This document shows positions 12,656-25,114 of a DNA stretch of 64,000 bases, in pieces; the stretch's first letter is position 1; the number at the start of each line of letters is the position of its first letter. The notes beneath the pieces are model-generated. The model had not been told where the DNA came from, did no database searches, and worked only from the letters and a program-made list of their open reading frames with translations. A program made the translations under genes and the position numbers. The DNA comes from Pholis gunnellus (Eukaryota; Chordata; Actinopteri; Perciformes; Pholidae): positions 17,397,154 to 17,461,153 of the forward strand of contig OU342822.1 of the NCBI GenBank assembly GCA_910591455.2. Reading direction: 5' to 3'.

Positions 12656-13039
12656 ACCATGAAGATATAATTTTGTGCCATATTACAAGTCTAATAGTTA
12701 ACCTTCCGTCCATGCAAGAGAGGCCCCCATGCGCGAGTCAAATTAAAGTTCTGGGGAAAAAGGGTGAAGGATGAAACAAGAACGTATTCACTCCTGTCAT
12801 AGATAATAACTATATCCACCATATTAGTGCAGCATATTCAGATGTTCTCGTTGTGCAGTGGTGTTGTTGTGATATTTTACATTATTTTTTTAATAGCAAT
12901 ACACAAATGTAAAAATACTAAATCACAAGTACAAATCCTGAATTCATAATGTCTCTGAAGTAGAAGCACGGAAGAATTATCTGCTAAATGTTTACTGTAT
13001 ATTGGGAGCTTCAATGTTCTTATAATCTATGCCCTCTCA

Positions 13040-13690
13040 GCCTCAAGAAGACACAAGTTTCCCACCAGCTGCCACCACAAATCATTGCTCGTCCAACTGC
13101 AATCCACATTAACGATTCCAATCTCCAAAGTGCGGACCTCTTTCCCGGCTGGCAGCCTCCTCTCCTTCAGAGCTGACATCAACAAAGAAATACATCGTCG
13201 TATCAGCCGTGCCAGAAAGGCCTTTTTAAAACACAAGAGAGGAGTTTAGTGGACGTACAAGTGAGGACCAAACTGCTCGGTTATGAGACAGTTGAGAGAG
13301 ACATGTTTAGCATCAGCTGGAGAGGCAAACTCGGATACATCAGTGTGCTATGAGGAAGCAAACACCAACTACACCACCACCACCATCATTTCACATCAAC
13401 TCAGATGGACTGGCCACGTGTGAAGAAAGCCAGTCTCACATTTACCTACACTTAATCTCAGATCCAACGAGGACCTGAAGGTCAAACAGAGACATCAAGA
13501 TCAGTCTACAAAAGGTTCAATCGGCGGCAGCAACTGCGAGGATTTAGCTTGAACCAGAAACACATGAATAAACAAAGTCCCTGCAGGAGCTGCAGATTAT
13601 GAAGAGGTTGACTGTGCTACAAAAGACAAGTGTCAGCAAAGAAAGGAGAGACTCCCCACCAAGAGGGCCCATCCACCTTCAGCCACCAGC
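13040..13690 (+). mobile_element. Decayed non-LTR retrotransposon (LINE), C-terminal reverse-transcriptase part
   Basis: Broken frames read ADINKEIHRRISRARKAF (13172-13225), TKLLGYETVERDMFSISW (from 13267) and, after a frameshift, EEANTNY…ISHQLRWTGHV (13353-13422), followed by KQRHQDQSTKGS-type text. 'DxEIxxRIxKAxxAF', 'ISWRxxLxxxxVL' and 'HQLRWTGHV' are the usual landmarks of the thumb and C-terminal region of fish LINE polymerases. Multiple stops and frameshifts mean it is inactive. The precise clade was not determined. Confidence 0.6.
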
Positions 13691-13857
13691 AGCACCATGC
13701 ATTGAGGGTGTGGATGCATAGAAGTACAAGTACCTCAAAGCCCCTGACTTCCTAATGATAATATAATACAAATATAATCTCCTCAGATCCACATTAATCC
13801 AGATTATACAATTGTTCCATACAGAACTGGTTTCTTCAAAAAAATAAAGCCATTTTA

Positions 13858-14460
13858 CCATCGACTGTATATAAGAAGTGGAGCTAAGCACAGTGACATC
13901 ACCCATTAGTTTGTGTATTGCCTCAATGTTTGTTTTGAAGCCTCACGTTTGGCTTTTTGGCAGTCGCCATCTTGTATTTTGGCCGTCGCCATGTTGGCTT
14001 TTTGCAACCAGAAGAGACACGAGAGGGTCGAGCTGAATACGATATTTTTAGGTTAAAGGTTCAAATTTACTTTCATCAACTGACAACACACTGTGAAAGG
14101 GTTGAAGACAAAAACACAGACAACTCTCAGACCGGACAGCTTGGTAGCGACCTGTCAATCACAAGGTAGCCCCGCCCTAAAGCATACTCTGCTTTATGGT
14201 CTATGTGACTCGAAACTGCATTGAAGAAGACTTGAAACTAGCGATTGAGACCATAAACTCATGTTTACAAAGTTTATTGAGTTAATAAATCAAGTTAGAG
14301 GTAGATAGTCATTTTCTCATAGACTTCTATACAATCTGACTTATTTAAGCAAACAGAGGAGTCGCCCCCTTATGGCCATTAGAGAGAACGCAAGTTTCAA
14401 GGCTCTTGCGCATTAGCTTCACTTTTCAGACCCGGAGGTTGCAGCCTGAATTAAACAGGG
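13858..14460 (+). repeat. Dispersed repeat family A, copy 2 (most complete)
   Basis: Begins with GACTGTATATAAGAAGTGG near 13863 and ends near 'CCCGGAGGTTGCAGCCTG' (~14451). It includes every block shared with the copies at 2500 and 49215. It directly follows the LINE remnant, so elements have piled up here. Confidence 0.7.
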
Positions 14461-14699
14461 AAACATGGATCCCTTGTCCTGTAGCTACTCGGGACTCAGT
14501 GCCTTGCACAATGGCACTTCAGCAACTGAAGGTGTGGGGAGAGCATCATCATTAACAGAGCACTGACAAACAATTTACTGTCACCATCAGTTATCTTCAT
14601 TACTGCCACTTCCCTCCATGCCGAGGCTAATCTGTGGTAACACCTCACTTGTCATCATCATTCATCACCTACATCATCCTCATTATCCTTTTCCCTGCC

Positions 14700-14765
<66 letters not shown>

Positions 14766-16545
14766 CACACAGTACCCCTCATTGTCGTTAATCATCAATA
14801 ACAATACCTTATTTGTCAGGGAGGAATGTTTACAATAGGATCGCCCCCCCTCTAGGCGTGTGAGCCCCTCCCCCCCAACACCGCAGTGTGTCAGTGTGCC
14901 ACCAATTACTGAGCGCAAACTCAATGAGGTCATAACGGGATGGGGTCATTAGCAAAACAAACCCGCCGACCCCGTGGGGCAAAAGGAGGCGAGGAAGAGG
15001 GGGAAGATCTTCAACCCCCCCGACATCCCACCATGACTGTTTTTAAGCACTCGAGCAGAGGCCCAAAGGCCTCTTACACAACAAGTGTGAGACGTCAAAT
15101 GCTTTTATGAATGTCACTGAACACAAAGGGAGCGGGTAGTTCGTGTGGCGTTCATCTCTTTTTTTTTGCTGTACATCGGGATCACTTAAAAAAAATGTCA
15201 TTAAAATATATTTAGATGACACTGAAGCCCAGAATTACATCATCCAGACACATGTCACGGTGATGACTGTTAGATTAACATCCCAAAAAATGACGGCTAC
15301 CCTCAAGCCTCTCGGTGATGCTCGTTATGTTGCCTTCTTTTGTTTCATCACGACTGACATTTTCTCATTTATATGTCTGACTTATATGTGAGAGATTACA
15401 CTTCATTTACTTCATACAGAAAACGCTGAATTTTGTTTAATTCATAACTCTGAAATTAGACAAATACTAGTTCAGTTTCAATTCAACTTTGAATGATTTG
15501 TTAATGAAAAGTCTGTGTAGTTCTGTAGTTTAACATTATAATTATTATAGACATTTACTTTCTCAGTTTATTTCCATTGTGTTCTTTGATTGGATTTTCA
15601 GTCCCTAAAAGCCAGAGAAAGTATTATTGAGGTGATTTTACAGGCTGTCTAGTGCTCCCTGTGACGAGCAAAAATATTAAATTGTCTCTGATGTGTAAAA
15701 TAGACGGAATGCCCCTTTAAATGATTGCGGGGAACTGAGTCAAAGCTCTCAGCAGGTTTACCTTTTCTCAATAATATTAAAGAATGACTGAGATAATTAT
15801 GTAGTTCGCATGCAAATGTTATATTATAATATTACAGCCCGATACCGACGCCAAGATGCTAAAGTCTTGCTGAGTTATTCTGAGGTCACGTTGTACGTGA
15901 TGTGTTTTCCATACATAGTTTGCGAATATATGAAAGCTAATCGCTCAGCTAATTGTTTAGCTGCGAATGTATTTGAAGGATTTTGGAACTTCTAGTACTG
16001 CTACTAAAGAAAGACTATTTGTTACCATATAATAAACAAATGTCGATTCTCTTTTTCATTCTTTTTCAATATAATCAAAAAGAATAAGCGTGCTAGTATT
16101 GATCAAATACAGCCACCCCTCGTCGTGAATAATAATTGTTGTTTGTGTTTGCGTTGTCCGTGCTGTTGTTGTTAATCGTGATGCTCTGTTTTGAGGAGCT
16201 CTCTTGGTTTCTGCGTGTTGACGTCACCGTGTTTTTATGGTTGAAAAGTAGGACAAGCAGATCTGTTGTGGGTCACACACACACACACACACACACACAT
16301 GATAAAACTCACTGAAACAACAAGTCCAGAGTGGTGCAATAAGCAACAATAATCCTCAATAAACACGTACAATAATGAATCCACAGAAAAGGTCTACAGG
16401 TCAAAATCTCCGCTCCTACATCTGAAAGCATCAGTCAACATAAACGTGGATATAATCTGCCGTGTCGTGCACCGCATCCAGAGTCATTGTTTCCCAAACT
16501 ATGAAAATATTGAAGATGCTAAAAGCGATTAGCGACGATGCTGTC

Positions 16546-16579
<34 letters not shown>

Positions 16580-18616
16580 TTTGTTGGCCGAGGGCATATT
16601 TGTGTTTGTGTATCTCCATTGTGACGCGTGTAATCCGCATGCTCTCTAATCCCAGAGCAGGTGGCCAGGCGTGTGGCGACTGTGGGGGTGCAAAGAGGGC
16701 ACACTCCTCCTGCTCCCCTAAACACACACTAACACACACACACACACACACATATGATTGATCCACAAACCCATAAACACATCATATTACCACAGAGCAG
16801 AGGAAACACCTGCGCTCATTCGCCCAGTGCAACACACGCACATACTGTTCTGTCACAACACTTGTAACTGGAGGAAGATCTCCGCAGGGCAGCACGTGCC
16901 AGCATCTCCAGTCCGCCCCTCCCCGGCCACCTCCTCACGGCGTGCGTCCGCAACAGACACACGCTTGCCTCCAGGAGCTCACCGCCGCCCTTAACAGGTG
17001 GGTCGGAGGCGAGGCGGGGCAGGGATAGAGAGGCATCTGTCAACAAACTCTGCATCCTTCCTCCTCCACCGTACTACCTCTCCATCTGCCCAGAGACAGA
17101 CACAGTGAGCAGGAAGGTAAATACAGCAATGGATACTGTAGTCATCAGGATTTATCTGTAGAAATCATGTCTTACTTGTCTGTAACTGCGGTATAGATGG
17201 ACAAGAATGAAGCTGTGTGTTGTTTCGTGAGATTTTCATTGGGAGGCCCCTTGACCTCTGACCTCTGTATTGTAACTGCAGTAGAGGAGAGGTTTGGCAG
17301 TTGAGGTCAATGTGTGTTTAACAAGTTATGCACTTAGTTAGCTGTTCGCCCTGATTTCACCTTATTTTCAGGAATTATCACAGTTTTTTAATTATTTATT
17401 TATTACATATCTTTCAATATATATATACTCAGATCTTTTCAACTGTTTCATTGGATTTTGCGGGTTAACATTAGTGGAAAGTTGTTACATTTTGGGAGCA
17501 TTTCAGTTCCCTGTCAACGGCTTCTCAACATGGCGACGGCTGAGCCGGTGGCTCGTAGCTAACGGCGCTAACAGTGCAAACTACTGACGGAGCCGGAGGT
17601 GGTTGGGTGCTACGCTTCTGCGATGACGCTGTCGGTCAGGACGGCGTTATCAGCTACAGTAACCGCTGTATGAGAGCAGAGCTGAGCGGCGGCTGTGAGC
17701 GAACCAGTGGGACACGATCACATGCACTAACATGCACTAAAAACACGCGCAGCTGGCCCGGCTATGTCAACAAAGCAAGGAGAGGCTCTGATAACAACAC
17801 ACATTGAGGGAAAGTTAAATGCGTTACTTCCATTAGCAGCTCACATGTTTACCTGTTAACATGACCAGCATCAGATATCCAGTGCAGCTCAGTCCAGTTT
17901 CTAGCTACATATCAGACTCATAAAGGAAGGTTTCCATGTCTAGATGTTGATCTTACTGTGTTGCATCAGGAACACACTCGTGTCTAATTTACCGTTTGGG
18001 GTTTTAGTTTTCAAAGTTAACGACAACAGTGCGGCACCGACAGCTCATTTCAAGTTTAATGCTCTCAGCAACTTGAATTAGAAGACATGTAGCATCACTC
18101 TTGAGCCAAACAAGACAGGCAGCTTCAGATGGACCTGCTCAGATCAAACGTGGTTTAACAAAGGGGCCTCAACCAGGTGTGTGTTTTTGATTTCATTATT
18201 TGAAACTCTGCCTCCTCCTCGCTGTCCTATAGCTTCCTAAACGAAGCTTCGCTCAATCGTCTGTTTGCGTCAAATGCTTTTAGCTTCAGCTTATGGATGT
18301 AAATTTGGCCATTACAGTAAATGCATGTAATCTGTTATTACAACATCTCCCTTTTGCTCTTATAAGGAGATTTATGAATTTTTTTTTTTTCCCTGCTAAT
18401 GGTCTGTTCTCATGAGAGTGCTTTGTTGGCTGGAGGTCCACTGTCCACATAATCCAGGGTCGTTAGGTCCGGAAGCCAGAAGGGTCAAAAAAGAGAGAAA
18501 GAAACATTAACTAGGCATTAACTCTATGTAAAGCATTAATTCTTTGATGGCAATTTTATTTTTATTTTTTTACATATGCTGGGATTTTCTCTAAACCTGT
18601 AATCAGCTTTCAGCTT

Positions 18617-18660
<44 letters not shown>

Positions 18661-19666
18661 ATACTGTGTGTTTTTACAGCCAGTGCTGTATTTCCTCAAA
18701 TGACAGTATCTCAGCATTATTCATATTTTGGCTCACATGTTTAACTCCGGCCATATGGTGGAGACGCCCGGCTCAAATCATAGCCCCATTCGAAAGTCAT
18801 TTAGTTTAACATTTCACTAATGTTTCCTTTATAAGAGGTTTTCATCCATTCGTAACAGGCTCAAGTCTTGAAAATCAGTTAATTCTACATAAATTCACTT
18901 ATTATTGGGTGAGATTAATGTACAGATTATGATACAAATGAGATCAAGTGTTTTGATTTTTGAGCGGGATCGTGCTCATCGTGAAATCTATAAAGTTTTT
19001 TTTAAGTCAAGATGAGATGACAAGATAAGAGAAACCAAACAGCTCTTAATTAAATTAAAAAGGACTTAAAAAAGAAGGAATGCAGACATTTCAGCACGAG
19101 GCCTTCGTCAGTGCACAATGTACTTACATGCTCTCACAGAGAAGCGTTTTAACGCATAATCACGTTATCTTGGATACAAACATGCGTTTGTGTTTCGTGT
19201 CCCTCTCCTTACATGAAAATAAAAAGCATGCATGCAGTGTGCCATGCTTGCAAAACGAAAATAGCATCAGCAGAAGGCTCAAGCAGCTATTAGTTATTAA
19301 AGACGCACGCAGGAGGTCCAGCTGATAAGCATTTCCTGCAGCAATTTCCAACGTAAATTGGGAAAAGAGCCAAACAAACCTGGTAATAAACATGCTAAAC
19401 GGCCCGTCATCCTAATATTATGCACAATAACAACAAACTCAGAGTCAATAGTAGACTCGTGTTGTCCAGCAGGGTTTTATATCTAATACTATATATTAAC
19501 AGCAATGTCACGTTGACTTTGTTATATAAGGAAAACGTTGGCTTCATACAGTATCACTTGTGTCCTGTTTGATGATGCAATGGACTGTTCAAAAGAAATA
19601 TGAAAATGTATAAATCTGATCATCAAAACCATGTATGTCACCTAATTTAATTACTATATTGACTCT
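14461..19666. other. Intergenic; microsatellites and short CpG-rich patches
   Basis: Contains (AC)n at 14703-14771, 16273-16299 and 16726-16751, (GT)n at 16548-16577 and 18619-18656, and CpG-rich patches at 16880-17010 and 17520-17780. An ATGGCGACGG start-like site at 17530 stops after 10 codons. No gene could be supported. Confidence 0.55.
14703..14771. repeat. (AC)n microsatellite
   Basis: About 69 nt with one CACGCACA interruption. Confidence 0.95.
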
Positions 19667-21385
19667 CAGTGGTGGAAAGTGCATTAATTCAACCATTTTG
19701 AGTTACTTGTATTTTACTTGACTATTTTCATTGTATGATTCTTTATATTCTTACATTAATATGGGAAATATTGTACTTTTCACTCCAGTACGTGTATCTG
19801 ACAGCTCTATCGAGCTTACTTTTCAGGTTACAATTTTATATAAAAAACATATGATAAGCTATTAAAAAACAACAAGGATTAAACCCAGTGTCTCTCTGTT
19901 TTGACACCTCATTAAATAGCAGAGTATTGATGGTTTTCTTTGCCCTGTTTCAGATATATGAGTTACTCGCAGTTCCACCAAAGAAAAAAATCACCCCCCA
20001 AAAAAGACCAATTTGCACAACACATTTTTGTCTTTTCTTCTTTCATCTCCCATCGATCATCACCAGACCCTTCGGATTTATAGTGCGACCCTTTTGGAGG
20101 GGGCCAGACCCTTAAGTAGCACTGGACTTAACGGCTAAGCTCAATACTAAGTAGTTAGAATTAGTTCAAAGCATTTGGTAATTTTCCACCTGGATCCTAT
20201 TTTCCAATGTTATTGAGTCAAAATGACTAACTGGGACAACAATTATTTTAATTGATCCGGTATTGAGCGAGAACGCTGCACATGTAACAATATCAGGTAA
20301 TTATGCACCTTCATACTTGTTTTTGCCACTGACAGGCTCTGATTGTTATAATAAGTGTCTGTTAACATTATGAAAGGACCCTACAGGGAAATAAACCTTT
20401 TTCTTAGCTTTCGCTTGATCCGGTCTGTTTGTATATTGTGCGTCTTGTTTGTCTGGCGTCGCATTCCAATACAACAATCTGTGGCAACACCGACACTCCT
20501 CTCTCAAATTCCCGCTCATGTTTCCACCATTGTCTTCCAGTAAAAGTCACATGACACAATAACAAACACTGGATCAAAGGAAAGGTTAGAAAAATGGTTT
20601 TATTTCTCTGTAGGGTCCTTTCTATTATCCAGAAAACGTAGCTTATTGTTATCTAAAATATTCTCAAAGTCATTGCTGAATATTTATCTGATATTGACAA
20701 TGTAGATGCGATGCAAGATTTTAGAACAAGATTTGGTTCGACACAATAACAAATAGTCCGGATCAAGTGAAAGGTAAAGAAAAAACATCTTATTTCTCCG
20801 TAGGGTCCTTTCCGAAACGTTGTCAGATACTCATAACAATCCGAGCCTGTCAGTCACAAAAACAAGTTCTTCTATTGGACCTACGTTGACATGTGCACTT
20901 GTACGATATGACTACTTTGCAGCCTGTTTAGCTGCTGCTGTCTGCAGCATTCTCATTCAATGATGGACCAATCTCAGAAAGTTGTTGTCACCATTAGCCC
21001 CTTAGACACAAAAACATTGGACCATTCATGTGAAAAATACCACAGTTACTGTTTAAAAGGTGCAGGATTATTTACACGATATTATGTTTTTTTTGTATTA
21101 TTAACATGAAATCAATGTTTCATTTCTTGAATATCACAGTTATCGCCAATACCCTATCGCACCACTCCTAAGGCCACAGTGTTAACTATCTATAATGAAA
21201 TACGCAGATCAGTCCCAGGGGCCATTTGTACTGCAGAACAGGTGCTTTCACTTATGTTACTTTGAGCACATCTTACTGATAATACAGAATTTTGAATGCA
21301 GGAATTTACTTTCAACAGAGTACTTTTGCATTGTTGTGTTGTACTTCTACCGAACTACAGGATCTAAATACTTCTTCCACCCCTG
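19667..21385 (+). mobile_element. 1.7-kb dispersed element with TIR-like ends, interrupted by other insertions
   Basis: The left end CAGTGGTGGAAAG (19667) and right end CTTCTTCCACCCCTG (21371-21385) are imperfect inverted repeats. Between them, 'GGGAAATATTGTACTTTTCACTCC' style text, 'AAGTAGTTAGAATTAG' (~20150) and 'TTTTGAATGCAGGA' (~21290) follow the order I recall for a very common percomorph repeat. The usual element is much shorter, so this copy has been expanded by insertions, including the palindromic element at 20276-20905. Partial relatives occur at about 12880-12980 and 44810-44930. Confidence 0.5.
20276..20905. mobile_element. Palindromic repeat with ~115-bp inverted arms and an internal third copy
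   Basis: Arms 20315-20432 and 20749-20867 are reverse complements by eye (ACTTGTTTTTG, CTGACAGGCTC, GAAAGGACCCTAC, TTGATCCGG shared). A third copy at 20553-20622 repeats 20740-20812 in direct orientation (GACACAATAACAAA … GTAGGGTCCTTTC). No ORF. It looks like a fold-back or MITE-like element nested in the 19667-21385 repeat. Confidence 0.7.
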
Positions 21386-21512
21386 CTGAGCTCTGTCGGC
21401 AGCAGCAACATTTAAAACAAACACTTCCCCCTGGAGCTCTGCTTCACTTTGTCAACTCTGTGCCTCCTTTTCAAGAAACAATTTACGAATGTGAAAACAG
21501 TGTTTTACATTA

Positions 21513-21725
21513 GAGCCGAATGAGTTCTCTTTGAGCCGGCGCTGCCTTCATCAGCAGCCCCACGGCATTCCTGGATCCCAATTAAAAGGACATTTTGTGC
21601 CGCTTTAAGTCCCATTAAAACATCACATGGCAACATTATAGCGTGTGCATCTGATAGAATTGAGTTTAATCTCATAAAATTGTGTAATCCACGAGATGAA
21701 ATCACTCGTCCCATTACGTGGCTTA
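21513..21725. promoter_or_regulatory. Candidate conserved noncoding element
   Basis: Unique, balanced-composition block (GCCGGCGCTGCCTTCATCAG, CCCAATTAAAAGGACA, GTCCCATTAAAACATC, GTGTAATCCACGAG). Lies just right of the 19667-21385 repeat. Role inferred. Confidence 0.3.
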
Positions 21726-23279
21726 ACACAGATAGAAGGTCATAAAGAGTTACGGCTGTGTACTTTTAACCATTTACCATATTCCTCAACCGCCAGTCTG
21801 AATAGTACAGAAACACTATTGTTTCATTCATTTAAATGAGATCCCATGACTGCTGTTGTCGGAGATGAATTATGTATGTGTTGATATGTGATAGACGTCT
21901 CTCGGGGAATGTAGGACACATACTTATGCATAACAATAGTCTTTAGTTATATTCTCACCAACAAACTGTCCGTTTATCTCCTGTGTTCTTTTCTTCCTGA
22001 AAGAAAACTACATTCAGATTATCATCCGCTTATTTTATGCAACTGCTGTCGTGAAATCAGGTCCATCACCAAATGGCGGTTACTGTATTCAAATGTGCAG
22101 GATTGTTGCCCCAGTACTTTCACTAATTCTTTTCTTCTTACAAAAACAAAGTCATATGCCTGTCAGTGACATTGCACAGCTGATAACAGCATAGTCTATT
22201 TAAATTAACTCTGATAGGCTGCTTTAAATCATGAATTGTTCATCACAAATGTTTCTTGATGTTTCACGTCATGCCTTCCCTCTCTCCAGACATTAATTGG
22301 CAAGTTGATTTGTTCCCAATCGGCCCGTTATATTGCTTTACTCAATAGTAAAAAAAAAACAATCAGTCCATGAACTGAGTACAAAAAGAGCTGCAACAAC
22401 AGGCTGCGTGATGTTTCTACAGAGATGATACAAAGCCATTCGGAAATATTTTCACATCTAAATCAGCCATCGCTAATGTGTGTATTTAGGTGGATTCAGA
22501 TGCAAAACAGATGAAACCTTTTAGACATTTTATGATTCTATTCAGTTTTTTATTTCACAAATATAAGTGATATAATAGTGAGTGAGGGTCTAAAAAAGAT
22601 TGTAAAAAGATTTGGCAAAAAGAAAAATAGGCAGTATTGCTTTGCTAAAACTCATATTTGAAATGATATAGACAAAATCATGAAACGTTCCACGCAATAA
22701 TGATCATATATCATTTTTATTATCATTATAAGGCTATTATAAGCTTATTGCATATATACAGACTATATTTGGCAATAGATATTGCCAAGTTCAGTCATTG
22801 AATATCTGTATTCCTCCTTTACAAAGTAAATGTTTTGAAATCCTTTTTGTTCTTTATTTAAAACTAGTGATAAAACGGTAGATTATGAAACAAATTAGGA
22901 ACATATGTAGGAAGTAAACTACAATAAAAACTCATAAATAATAAATAGCCTAATATAAATAATTGAATAACTCAAAAGCTGATAATAGAGACTGAACCAA
23001 AAGGACCATAGCCGTAATATGTACCACTGATATAGCAGTCAATGTATGTTATTTGGCTATTAATATGCTATTAAGGCCTTTGTATCTCAAAGAAACTCCA
23101 AGGCAATTTAATAATGATATTTGAATATTTTACAATGGGAGATTAAAAAAGGGTATAATGTAAAACACACCGTATGGCTATCTAGGCCTACAGCACTGCC
23201 TTTACTGGTTTTAGCCTCCCATAATAAAGTGTCTCTCTACGTAGTGTAATATTTCATATTCTCTATATTCTAATCTCAA

Positions 23280-23640
23280 TATTTATCTGATCGCGTTACG
23301 TTTCTGTCACCGTGAAACTGGAGTAAAGTGTTGTTGGTTTTGAGGCCCGTCGCCGCTCGAGACGCCCCTCGAGCGTCGGTCGGATCCTCTCCGCCGGCGG
23401 GGAAACCTGGAAATCCCCGGCCGAGGTGAAGTGGTGTCGCTGGGGCAAAGCCCTGCCTCGGGGGGCGACCGTCGACAAAATGTGCGGTCGCTTCAGCCAA
23501 GAAGAGGCTTCCGAGGCTCTCTTTTTTTTTTTTCATTGTTTAACATCCTCAAATGCGATGAGAGGATTAATGAAGCGCGTCTGCCGGACCCATATGTCCC
23601 CTTCAGTGCCGCTTGTGCTTAATTAAAACCGAATGGATAC
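23280..23640. promoter_or_regulatory. Orphan CpG island 2.4 kb downstream of otx2
   Basis: 23340-23500 is dense in CpG (CGTCGCCGCTCGAG, CTCGAGCGTCGGTCGG, CCGCCGGCGGGG) inside AT-rich flanks. A following unique block carries AGAGGATTAATG (GGATTA at 23564), a K50 homeodomain core. No gene starts here that I can see. It may be an enhancer or a noncoding promoter of the otx2 domain. Confidence 0.4.
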
Positions 23641-24084
23641 TCGGGGGCCCCGGGTCCTCCTGCTGCAGGAAGACTGACTTACTGCTCTCTGCTGACATTT
23701 ATTGAACCTGTTGAAGCTTTCAATGTGACTGTGATCAGGACAAATAGGCAAATGTAACAAAACACAGAGTTCAGTTTATTTATGAGCAAGTTTATATTTA
23801 TATATATATATATATTTATATATATATGACTATGATGAAGACCACTAATCTTTATGGGAATGGATTTGACTCAATTATATATATTTTTTCATATTAATTA
23901 TGTTCTTCCTCACATTTGCAGCCGTTTTATTGTTTATTGTGTATTTATTTATTAGTTAATTAATCTTATCTTTATTTAGGTCAAGATTATTTCATGATCT
24001 AAAGCTTGTGCCAGTTCTAAATCCTTAATTAAAAACACATTACCAATAAATAAATTCAAAATATCAGGTTAAATTTACAGTGAT

Positions 24085-24240
24085 ACCAGACTGTACGCTA
24101 ACAGTTAGTTGTTTGTCGCCCTGTAATTGTGGGTGTAATTCGCTGCTAATTGGGGGTCAAATGGACAACAAAGCACGTCAACGGCAGAGTTATTAGAAGC
24201 CTCTCTGACGTCTCCTGTCACAACCTAATTAGGCCGATAG
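24085..24240. promoter_or_regulatory. Candidate conserved noncoding element
   Basis: Unique block with CTGTAATTGTGGGTGTAATT, GCTGCTAATTGGGGG and CCTAATTAGGCC, immediately left of the (TTC)n tract. About 1.8 kb downstream of otx2. Confidence 0.3.
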
Positions 24241-24247
24241 CACGAGC

Positions 24248-24249
<2 letters not shown>

Positions 24250-24281
<32 letters not shown>

Positions 24282-24312
24282 CTTCTTCTTCTTCTTCTTC
24301 TTCTTCTTCTTC
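24250..24312. repeat. (TTC)n microsatellite
   Basis: Perfect CTT/TTC run of about 63 nt, purine-pyrimidine asymmetric. Confidence 0.95.
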
Positions 24313-25114
24313 CTCCTTAATCCATGCACGAGCCCCCGGACCTGCTCAGGCTCACATGCTCTCCCTAAAACCCCAAAGAGGCTTCCTGGCTTTATGTCCA
24401 CACAAATCCGTAATGCAGGACTAATCACAATCCCTGCAACAGATGTCTGGGTGCACATTGATTTTGATCGAGCTCAGGACGAAGAGCAAAGGCTTCAATA
24501 TTTGAGGCTGAATATGATTTTGATAATAGTCACATATAGATCAATGATTTAGTGTTTTATTTTTATTTTCTGTAGGTTGATTCAGTTTTACCCACTTTTA
24601 TATATGGATCATAAATTGAGTTATTGTTTGAAGCCTTAACGCCCACTTTGTGAAGTTTTCTTCGCTGTTTAACATTTAATTCAAGTTTGTTCCTGGACTC
24701 TTCAGCTGCAGAGCTCATTTCTCCATGTGAACTGGCCAGCGGTTCGCCCTGAACCAAAGAGCAGCCGTCAATAAAAATGTTGGATTATCCTTCTTTCTGA
24801 GACGGGATTAACATAGCTCTCACATAATTCACATTCCTCCCTGCCTGGACAGAAATCAAGGACTCTAGTGATGTAGTAGAAATAAAAAAAGAAGGGCAAT
24901 AAAACGACATGTTGGTGATCATCACGAGGATTACATTTACTGACACTTTAATATAATATGTATGGCAAATCAAAAGGAGTAAAATATGATAAACATGTGG
25001 ATAAATGATGCTTCCTTCTTTTGTCAGGCGTGTTTACATGTTGTGGTGTGTTGTGTGCAGAAGCAGGCGGTGAAAACATGAAGAAACAGGAGATTTAGAT
25101 GGATTTACACAGTG

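Larger units (their letters stand above)
21726..25114. other. Intergenic downstream of otx2
   Basis: Mostly AT-rich noncoding sequence apart from the CpG island at 23.3 kb, the block at 24.1 kb and (TTC)n at 24250-24312. A short ATTA-rich patch lies at 22262-22345. No exon recognised. Confidence 0.55.

Noticed and set aside
17520..17810. ATGGCGACGGCTGAGCC start-like site and 77-aa frame in a CpG-rich patch
   Set aside because: The ATG stops after 10 codons and the longer frame matches nothing known; no donor was convincing.
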